Program-made: the position numbers and the translations under genes
Source: Flavobacteriales bacterium
GTDB lineage: Bacteria > Bacteroidota > Bacteroidia > Flavobacteriales > UA16
Direction: 5' to 3'
Assembly: GCA_002683735.1 (NCBI GenBank)
Contig: NYTZ01000091.1
Coordinates: 1-7,052, forward strand
DNA length: 7,052 nucleotides
Shown: positions 1-5,463 of the stretch, piece by piece
How the letters are laid out: each line of letters starts with the position of its first letter
How positions within the stretch are numbered: the stretch's first letter is position 1
The notes under the pieces: model-generated
The model's database searches: none
Told to the model about the DNA's origin: nothing
Seen by the model: the letters and a program-made list of their open reading frames with translations, nothing else

Positions 1-69
1 TTGATGCTGGTGCTGTTGCCGTGGCTTCGGGAGCGGGCGATGGTGGGGCAGGCTGGCAGCACGCGCTAA
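1..69 (+). CDS. Possible C-terminal tail of an upstream gene, cut by window edge
   Basis: Frame 1 is open from the first base and ends at TAA 67-69. It would encode 22 residues with a hydrophobic stretch (LMLVLLPWL) followed by a basic, polar tail (ending AGSTR). Almost every codon ends in G or C, which is what a real coding end would show in this GC-rich genome. It would stop 9 bases before the ATG of the next gene, suggesting co-transcription. The piece is too short to identify. Frame 3 is also open here, so the call is weak. Confidence 0.3.
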   Translation: MMLVLLPWLRERAMVGQAGSTR

Positions 70-78
70 TTTCACGGC

Positions 79-570
79 ATGACGTTTCACGATTTACCGG
101 GTCACGCCCGGCTTTGGGTGCACACTGCGGACCGCGATTTGAAGCCCGAAGAACAGCAGGATTTGCTGGCGAAGCTGGGGGGCTTCCTCGGCAGTTGGTC
201 AGCCCATGGAGCGGCGTTGTTGGCGGCGGCCGAGGTACTGTATGGCCGCGTTCTCGTGGTAGGGCTCGACGAGCAGCAGGCTGGGGCGACCGGGTGCAGC
301 ATTGACAAGTTGGTGGGCTTCGTGCGGGCGCATGGGGCGGAAGCCGGCATCAATTGGTTCGATCGGCATCAAGTGGTCTGGCGTCAGCCTGGCGGCAAAT
401 GGGCGGCGACGCGGACCTCAGAGTTTTGGGCGATGCGCAAGGCCGGTGTCGTGAGCGGTGAAACAGAAGTCGTGGATCCCTTGGTGTCGAGCTTAAATGA
501 TGCCCGTTCGGACAAAGGGTATTTGGTCAAGACCTTCGACGAAAGTTGGCATGCAGAGATGTGGTCCTGA
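79..570 (+). CDS. Conserved Bacteroidetes protein of the family often mislabelled 'ABC transporter ATPase' (163 aa)
   Basis: A complete 163-residue soluble protein with no signal peptide or membrane segment, so probably cytosolic. It resembles a roughly 160-residue family I recall from Flavobacteriia. Shared landmarks are an N-terminal 'F.DLP...R.W....R' region (residues 3-19), a Trp followed by 'AHG' (40-44), the signature ATGCSID (70-76), and an 'ESWH' element near the C-terminus (155-158), which is 'SWHSRF' in relatives. Length agrees with the family. Databases often call these proteins 'ABC transporter ATPase', but there is no Walker A (GxxxxGKS/T), no LSGGQ and no Walker B, so that label is not supported and the molecular function is unknown. 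Cys72 in the signature is the obvious residue to test. The start is fixed by an in-frame TAA at 67-69, leaving ATG 79 as the first ATG. There is no Shine-Dalgarno sequence. The gene is unrelated in kind to the secreted proteins downstream. Confidence 0.82.
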   Translation: MTFHDLPGHARLWVHTADRDLKPEEQQDLLAKLGGFLGSWSAHGAALLAAAEVLYGRVLVVGLDEQQAGATGCSIDKLVGFVRAHGAEAGINWFDRHQVVWRQPGGKWAATRTSEFWAMRKAGVVSGETEVVDPLVSSLNDARSDKGYLVKTFDESWHAEMWS

Positions 571-595
571 GTGGATTGGGTGATTTCCTGAAGGG

Positions 596-646
596 CGTTG
601 AGGGGTTAAAAAATTGATTTGGTGAGTTGTTTTTAACCCTTCAGCG
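596..646 (+). terminator. Long imperfect hairpin after gene 1; possible terminator or structured RNA
   Basis: The arms 596-612 and 630-646 pair over 17 positions with two G-U wobbles; the core GGGTTAAAAA / TTTTTAACCC is a perfect 10 bp. The loop is 17 nt. It begins 25 bases after the stop of gene 1, where a terminator would be expected. However, the U-rich run lies inside the 3' arm and not after it, so it is not a canonical intrinsic terminator. A regulatory palindrome or a processed 3' end are alternatives. Confidence 0.4.
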
Positions 647-668
647 AAGTTTAGAGTGTCGATGTAGA

Positions 669-700
669 GTTGTTTTGGCCAAAAAGGCGTTGTATCTTTC
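669..700 (+). promoter_or_regulatory. Candidate Bacteroidetes-type promoter for the 1483-aa gene
   Basis: TATCTTTC (693-700) matches the Bacteroidetes -7 element TAnnTTTG at all but the last base. GTTG (669-672) sits 20 bases upstream, the usual spacing to the -33 element, and matches TTTG at three of four positions. Transcription would begin near 707, giving a leader of about 70 nt. Such short matches occur by chance, so this is tentative. Confidence 0.33.
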
Positions 701-712
701 ATGTGGCCAAAA
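673..712 (+). promoter_or_regulatory. Palindrome TTTTGGCCAAAA plus a repeated half-site; possible operator
   Basis: TTTTGGCCAAAA (673-684) is a perfect 12-bp palindrome. TGGCCAAAA recurs at 704-712, 28 bases further on. The palindrome falls between the proposed -33 and -7 elements and the second copy falls at the proposed start of transcription, an arrangement typical of a repressor operator. The binding factor cannot be named from sequence. Confidence 0.35.
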
Positions 713-775
713 GGTGTAAAGTGACGACCAACGCCACTGCCTCTCGCCCTGACCGAATTAGCAACCGCTGGATCT

Positions 776-3700
776 ATGACGCTCCGCAACACTTGCCGCG
801 CTGCCTTGGCAATCGGCTTTCTGACCACCGCTCTGTTCGCCTTTACCAAGGCGAATGCGCAGTCCATTACGCTCTACCCGGATTTTTACGCCACCCAATA
901 CGGGGTCGCAGTGACGAGCCTGACCCAAGGTCAAATCGTGAACTTGGATGAGGGCGACATCTGGAGCACCAATGGGTTCAACCAGAGCTACACCATCGAC
1001 CTTTCCGAATATGGGGAAGACACCTACACCATCATCTTGCTGGATGCGGGTGCCGACGGTGGCTTGAGCTTCGAGGTCAACACCACCAATCTGCCATTCA
1101 TTTGTGGGGGCACTTGTGAGGGGGAGTTGACCAATGGTCCAGCTGCGGCCTTCAATTTTTCCTTGACCCAGTTGGATGGCATTCCCGGTTGCATGGATGA
1201 TGCCGCGTGCAACTATGACCCGGAAGCCGGTTTTAACGATGGTTCCTGTTGCTACCAATCGTGTTTGACGGTTCGCCTGTATGACGCCTTTTCCAATGGT
1301 TGGGTGGACGCACAGGGCAACATCGGAGGTGCGGCGGTCGGCAACCTCAGCGGCATGGAGCTGGGCAGTGTGCAATTCACGGAAGGTGCATCGGTTGACC
1401 TTGAATTGTGCGTGACGGATGATTGTTATGTGCTTCAGTTGGATTTTGACAACCTCGCTGTGGAGGCTTCTTGGGAAGTGCTGCTCGGCGAGCAGGTCAT
1501 TTTGGAAGGGGGACCCGGTGTGGCCGGGGGCACCATCCAAGAGTTCTTTTATGTGGGGGCGCCGGCTTGCTTGAATGAAGGATGTACCGAAGAAGAGGCG
1601 TGCAACTATGACCCTGCGGCGAACTTCAATGATGGCAGTTGCGAGTACTTGACCTGCCAGGGTTGCACTGACCCCACGGCCTGCAACTACGACCAGATGG
1701 CCACCATTTCCAATGGGGATTGCGACTACAGCTGTTACGGCTGTACCGAAGCGGGAGCCGTGAACTTTGATGCGGAGGCCATTTACGACGATGGCACGTG
1801 CTGCTTTGACGAGTACTTCTTTTTCTTGGAAGTCGGCGGCGGAAGCTGGGATGGTGAAATCAGCTGGAACATTCGCAACATGGAGACCAATACCGTCGTG
1901 GACTTCGGCGGAGCCGGCATCCACGCCATCTGCCTCCCTGCGGGCTGCTACAACTATGAGATGTTCGACAGTTTCCAGGACGGTTGGAACAACGGCAGCT
2001 ATACGTTCAGCACGTTCGATGGCGAAGTGGTCTACACCGGCTCCCTAGACGAGGCCGAATTCGGAGACCAGCAAATCAGCGGCGCGGACCGCATCACCTT
2101 GGGTGAAGTGTCCTGCCCTGTGGGTTGCACGGACCCGACGGCCTGCAACTTCAGTCCGAACGCAGTGTATGACAGTGGCTTCTGCAACTTCTCCTGCTAC
2201 GGTTGTACTGATTTCAACGCAACCAACTTCACCCCCGCTGCTTCCATCGATGACGGAAGCTGTGTCTACTGCGGTCCGGGTGAGCTGATTCTGGAAGTCC
2301 GCATGACAGACGCCTTTGGCGATGGTTGGAATGGCGGTGTGTACTACATCTCCGATGAGACCGGAGACATTGAGGCCACGGGCACGCTAGATCAGGCGGA
2401 CCAGGGCGATGGACTGACTGCAGGAACGGACCTTGTCTGCTTGGCGCCGGGATGTTACTCTTTCGACATCACGCCCGGCGACGATTCGGAGGACATAGGG
2501 TGGTACCTCGAAGATGCCGTCGGCAACTTCTACGGTACGGGAACGGACGAAGTGTCCGCCTTTGGATTGGACATCGGTGAAACCGGCAATTGTGAGATCA
2601 TCGGTTGCACCGACCCCTTCTGCATCAACTACAATCCGAGTGCCAGCTTGGACGACGGCTCTTGCGAGTGCCCGCCGGACAACAACTATGCCTACAGTGC
2701 CCAGGCCGTTCAGTGTGGTGCCCAGATTGCGGGCACGCTGACCTATGCCATTGATGGTGAGGGGCTGGTCGGCACCACGTGCTCCGGTCAGGACATCAAT
2801 GCCGCGGGCGTCTGGTATGTGTTCAATGCCCAGGCGGACCAGCAAATGGTGGTGAGCACTTGTGGCACGGATGCGTTCAACCCTGCCGGCAATCCGCTCT
2901 TCGACTCCCAAGTGTTCGTCTTCGAAGCCGTGGGGGGAGACTTGGACAACCTGAGCTGTCTCGGGGGAAATGACGATGGTTGTGAGGACGGTTTCATGAG
3001 TGAGGTGGCCTTCAACGTGGAACAGGGACAGGATTACTACATCTATGTGACGCGATTTAGCCAGTACACCAGCGGTCAGGAATTCCTGCTTTCCGTGGAG
3101 TGTGTGGACTGTGCCAGTGGAGCCCCCATCAACGATGCGTGTTCGGATGCGCTCGAGCTTCTGAATGGCTTGCCCCATGTGGGTTCGGTCTGTTGCTCCA
3201 GCCCAGACAACGTCAACGTGAGCTTCCTCGCCGGCTTCCAGACGAGCTACGGAGTTTGGTACCAGTTCAACAGCCTCGACTATGAGACCTTCTTCTTTGA
3301 CCTGCTCAACCTAAGTGCAGCCAACATTGGCTTGGCGATCTTCGATGTGGGAGAGTGCGGTGACCTCGAGGCGCAGGTGGGATGCCTCGTCAGTGAGCAG
3401 TGTGCGGGTGAAATCAGTGAATTCACCGTGCTTCAGCCCAATACTGACTACCTGTTCTATGTGTTCACCACCGACCCGGAGGATTGCGGACAATACCAGT
3501 TCGTGACCACGGGCGTGTACCTCGGATGCATGGACCCCGTTGCCCCGAACTACGATTCGGAAGCCACCATGGACGATGGTTCCTGTAACTATCTGAATGT
3601 GGTTCCGGCCAACAACACTTGCGGCACGGCCATTGAACTGGCCTGCGGAGTTCCGGCCACGGGATCAACCGGTGGGGCGACCAACCTTGGCGCGCCCAAC

Positions 3701-5227
3701 CTGATCAATGGATGTGACCCGGTCCCAGGACCTGGCATCTGGTACACGTTTGAAGGAACGGGTGACCTGCACACGCTGAGCCTGTGTGGGTCCAACATCG
3801 ATTCGAAGCTCAACCTGTATGTGAGTGACGCCATTTGTGCCGGCGGCATCCCCGCTCTGTTCGAGTGCGTGCTCACCGTGGAGGACGGGGTGTACGCGTC
3901 GGAGGAACAGGATTTCGTGAACTGCGGATTCTTTGACCAGGACGATGCTTGGGTTCAGTTCATTTCTGAGCCGGGGCGCCATTACTATGCCTATGTTTCT
4001 GCCGAGGATGCGGATGGGGACCCTGTGACAGATGACAACGGCACCGTGGAGATAGCCCTTTCCTGCGCCCCTGCAGTGGAGGGTTGTACCAACGCTGTGG
4101 CCTGCAACTACGCCCCTGAGGCCAACATTGAGGATGGCTCGTGTGATTACCTCGGCTGTGCATGCCCGGTCGGCGCTGCAGACGGCATTCCGCTGAAGTT
4201 GGACATGTTCGACAGCTTCGGTGATGGTTGGAACGGTGCGGAGTATTATCTCACGGATGCATCGGGTGACACCCTGATTCAGGGCAGCCTGGACAGCGCG
4301 ATGTTCATCCTCGATATCGACAATTTCTTGGGTGGCGATGAAGGCTTTGATACGTTCTGCTTGGTGGAGGGGTGCTATCGACTCTCCGTCGGGGGTGGAG
4401 ATTTTGATGAAGAGATCAGCTGGACCCTCTACGGCTTGGAAGGTGAAATCGTCAGTGGCACCATTGGTGAGGAGAACTTCTCGCTCGGTGGAGTGGTGTG
4501 TGGTTGCGCGGACCCCGGTGCGTGCAACTTCAACCCGGCGGCCACGGCGGACAACGGGACCTGCGATTACAGCGAATGCGCTGGATGTACCGATGCATCG
4601 GCATGCAACTACGACGAGGATGCGAGCATCGAAGATGGCTCATGCTGCTTTGACCAGTGTGTGCGCTTGCTCATGACCGATGACTTCGGTGACGGTTGGA
4701 ATGGCGCTCAGTATAGCTTGTACGATGTCAATGGCACCTTGCTCGCTCAGGGTGGGTTGCCCAGCGTGGGCTTCACCGTGACGCCGGAAGGAACGGCAGG
4801 CACCGATGAGTTCTGCTTGGCCGACGGCTGCTACTATCTGGAGGTGTCTGCAGGTGTGATACCGGTTGAAGTGGGGTGGACCCTGCTGGGCGCTTCGAGT
4901 GGCATCGCCTCCGGAGGTGCCCCGAGCTCCGCGGTATACTTCGAAGTGGGGAATACGGATTGCATCGCTGGATGTACCGTCCCCGTCGCGTGCAATTACA
5001 ACCCGGATGCGAACATCACGATCTTGGAGGAGTGTGAGTTTGACGGGTGCGGGGGATGCACATACGACATCGCCCAGAACTACGATGTCATGGCCATCCA
5101 GGACAACGGCTCCTGTGAATTTGAATTGCAGAGCCCTTGCCCCACGGACCTCAACCAGGACGGTGCCACCACAACGGCAGACCTGCTGGAATTCCTCATC
5201 AGCTTCGGCGATACCTGTACCGAATGA
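776..5227 (+). CDS. Giant secreted Cys-rich mosaic protein with 13 GCTD...DGSC motifs and a dockerin-like C-terminus (1483 aa)
   Basis: A complete 1483-residue exported protein. Residues 1-28 form a Sec signal peptide (basic start, hydrophobic core, ANA|QS cleavage). Residues 30-137 are an N-terminal beta-type domain shared with the next gene. Then follow 13 copies of a roughly 21-residue motif with consensus GCTDPxACNYDP...DDGSC, starting at 138, 269, 296, 322, 450, 476, 610, 917, 1103, 1243, 1270, 1399 and 1427. Between them lie five GDGW-type modules (about 159-268, 343-449, 497-609, 1124-1242, 1291-1398) and three PPC-like beta domains (about 632-776, 784-916, 942-1097). Residues 1454-1483 form a dockerin-like calcium loop. 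I count about 90 cysteines and only 2 Lys and 8 Arg in the mature chain, so it is very acidic and probably disulfide-stabilised. No catalytic domain or canonical type IX sorting domain is seen. A role as an adhesin or matrix protein is inference. ATG 776 is chosen because the signal peptide begins there; it has no Shine-Dalgarno sequence. Its own terminator follows at 5289-5318. Confidence 0.9.
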   Translation: MTLRNTCRAALAIGFLTTALFAFTKANAQSITLYPDFYATQYGVAVTSLTQGQIVNLDEGDIWSTNGFNQSYTIDLSEYGEDTYTIILLDAGADGGLSFEVNTTNLPFICGGTCEGELTNGPAAAFNFSLTQLDGIPGCMDDAACNYDPEAGFNDGSCCYQSCLTVRLYDAFSNGWVDAQGNIGGAAVGNLSGMELGSVQFTEGASVDLELCVTDDCYVLQLDFDNLAVEASWEVLLGEQVILEGGPGVAGGTIQEFFYVGAPACLNEGCTEEEACNYDPAANFNDGSCEYLTCQGCTDPTACNYDQMATISNGDCDYSCYGCTEAGAVNFDAEAIYDDGTCCFDEYFFFLEVGGGSWDGEISWNIRNMETNTVVDFGGAGIHAICLPAGCYNYEMFDSFQDGWNNGSYTFSTFDGEVVYTGSLDEAEFGDQQISGADRITLGEVSCPVGCTDPTACNFSPNAVYDSGFCNFSCYGCTDFNATNFTPAASIDDGSCVYCGPGELILEVRMTDAFGDGWNGGVYYISDETGDIEATGTLDQADQGDGLTAGTDLVCLAPGCYSFDITPGDDSEDIGWYLEDAVGNFYGTGTDEVSAFGLDIGETGNCEIIGCTDPFCINYNPSASLDDGSCECPPDNNYAYSAQAVQCGAQIAGTLTYAIDGEGLVGTTCSGQDINAAGVWYVFNAQADQQMVVSTCGTDAFNPAGNPLFDSQVFVFEAVGGDLDNLSCLGGNDDGCEDGFMSEVAFNVEQGQDYYIYVTRFSQYTSGQEFLLSVECVDCASGAPINDACSDALELLNGLPHVGSVCCSSPDNVNVSFLAGFQTSYGVWYQFNSLDYETFFFDLLNLSAANIGLAIFDVGECGDLEAQVGCLVSEQCAGEISEFTVLQPNTDYLFYVFTTDPEDCGQYQFVTTGVYLGCMDPVAPNYDSEATMDDGSCNYLNVVPANNTCGTAIELACGVPATGSTGGATNLGAPNLINGCDPVPGPGIWYTFEGTGDLHTLSLCGSNIDSKLNLYVSDAICAGGIPALFECVLTVEDGVYASEEQDFVNCGFFDQDDAWVQFISEPGRHYYAYVSAEDADGDPVTDDNGTVEIALSCAPAVEGCTNAVACNYAPEANIEDGSCDYLGCACPVGAADGIPLKLDMFDSFGDGWNGAEYYLTDASGDTLIQGSLDSAMFILDIDNFLGGDEGFDTFCLVEGCYRLSVGGGDFDEEISWTLYGLEGEIVSGTIGEENFSLGGVVCGCADPGACNFNPAATADNGTCDYSECAGCTDASACNYDEDASIEDGSCCFDQCVRLLMTDDFGDGWNGAQYSLYDVNGTLLAQGGLPSVGFTVTPEGTAGTDEFCLADGCYYLEVSAGVIPVEVGWTLLGASSGIASGGAPSSAVYFEVGNTDCIAGCTVPVACNYNPDANITILEECEFDGCGGCTYDIAQNYDVMAIQDNGSCEFELQSPCPTDLNQDGATTTADLLEFLISFGDTCTE
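1802..2122 (+). repeat. GDGW module with strands in permuted order (residues 343-449)
   Basis: The other modules of this protein run in the order DxFGDGWNG, then 'CL..GCY', then 'E-I-S-W'. Here the order is EISW (361-364), then CLPAGCY, then DSFQDGWNNG (398-407) followed by the 'Y.F.....GEVVYTGSL' strands. The order is therefore rotated around the central CL..GCY element. The second order is also one I recall from other marine Bacteroidetes proteins, where 'ETSW' precedes 'DSYGDG'. Confidence 0.65.
2669..4066 (+). repeat. Three PPC-like beta-sandwich domains in the centre of the 1483-aa protein
   Basis: Three blocks of about 130-155 residues share the pattern of bacterial pre-peptidase C-terminal-like domains: an opening 'N..C..A..L', a central 'G[VI]WY.F' (678-681, 826-829, 987-990), a 'STCGT/LCGS' strand in the first and third blocks, and a late aromatic strand such as DYYIYV, DYLFYV or HYYAYV before a closing strand. 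The first also has 'NDDG' at 732-735. One DGSC motif (917-937) separates the second from the third. Such domains usually assist secretion, folding or carbohydrate/protein contacts and are not catalytic. Confidence 0.6.
5135..5224 (+). other. C-terminal dockerin-like calcium-binding loop (residues 1454-1483)
   Basis: The last 30 residues contain DLNQDGATTTADLL. D1458, N1460, D1462, T1466 and D1469 fall at positions 1, 3, 5, 9 and 12 of an EF-hand-type loop, and the helix 'LLEFLISFG' follows, as in one half of a type I dockerin. Cys1455 and Cys1481 flank the unit and could close it with a disulfide. I recall similar single-loop endings ('CP.DLN.DG....DLL..L..FG..C') on secreted proteins of marine Flavobacteriales, where they may act as a sorting or attachment tag; that function is inference. 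Confidence 0.65.
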
Positions 5228-5233
5228 GTTGAA

Positions 5234-5268
5234 CGGCGTCGGTGTCGACGCTGACAAATTTCTTTTTT
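5234..5268 (+). terminator. Weak hairpin with distant T-run, just after the 1483-aa gene
   Basis: Arms 5234-5241 and 5246-5253 pair over 8 positions (core GCGTCG / CGACGC, one wobble) with a GTGT loop. The T-rich tract begins about 7 bases after the stem and ends with six T (5263-5268). The gap to the T-run makes it inferior to the hairpin at 5289, but it could act as a first, weaker stop. Confidence 0.3.
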
Positions 5269-5288
5269 GGGAGAGATCCCGTTATCAG

Positions 5289-5318
5289 AAGCCCCGGATG
5301 TCCATATCCGGGGCTTTT
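5289..5318 (+). terminator. Rho-independent terminator of the 1483-aa gene
   Basis: A perfect 11-bp stem, AAGCCCCGGAT (5289-5299) with ATCCGGGGCTT (5306-5316), closes a 6-nt loop and runs into TTTT (5315-5318). It lies about 60 bases after the stop codon. It separates transcription of the two large genes, so the downstream paralogue needs its own promoter. Confidence 0.85.
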
Positions 5319-5429
5319 GCCTAATGCGTATGTGATTATCAGTCGAATAGCGAATTTCGTCGACACTGACCCGTCGCACGCCGTGAGAATTCTGTTCGCT
5401 TTGGCTTCCGGATTCGCCAATGATTCCTC

Positions 5430-5463
5430 TATATTGGCAGGGCAATTGGAAAAAACCTTAATC
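5430..5463 (+). promoter_or_regulatory. Candidate promoter -7 element and A-rich leader of the second large gene
   Basis: TATATTGG (5430-5437) matches the Bacteroidetes -7 consensus TAnnTTTG at all but one position. No good -33 TTTG lies at 19-21 bases: TTTG 5400-5403 is 26 bases away and TTCC 5406-5409 is at 20. The leader before the ATG is short and A-rich (a run of six A at 5450-5455), with no Shine-Dalgarno sequence, which is typical for efficient initiation in this phylum. Confidence 0.4.

Larger units (their letters stand above)
1187..5116 (+). repeat. Array of 13 Cys-rich 'GCTDPxACNYDP...DDGSC' protein motifs
   Basis: Each copy begins with Gly-Cys-Thr/Met and ends about 19 residues later with Asp/Asn-Gly-Ser/Thr-Cys. 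A central 'A-C-N-Y/F' carries a third Cys in most copies. Copies occur singly (138, 610, 917, 1103), in pairs (450/476, 1243/1270, 1399/1427) and as a triplet (269/296/322), joined in clusters by 4-6 residue linkers such as EYLTCQ, DYSCY or DYSECA. The acidic 'DDG' ending resembles calcium-binding loops of thrombospondin type 3 repeats, so calcium binding is possible but unproven. The copies differ at the DNA level, so the duplications are old. Confidence 0.9.

Noticed and set aside
21..305. Plus-strand open frame overlapping the start of gene 1
   Set aside because: Gly/Arg/Ala-rich product in another frame of a GC-rich gene that has family-level support in its own frame.
701..724. Seven-codon open frame (MWPKGVK) in the leader before the first large gene
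   Set aside because: A leader peptide is conceivable, but so short a frame is expected by chance and nothing around it suggests attenuation.
758..1924. Long open frame on the minus strand (388 codons) opposite the first large gene
   Set aside because: It lies wholly antisense to a gene with a clear signal peptide and repeated domains. The mirrored repeats and biased codon use remove stops on the opposite strand; the product shows no recognisable domain.
2387..3178. Minus-strand open frame of 263 codons
   Set aside because: Antisense shadow of the PPC-like region; no family resemblance.
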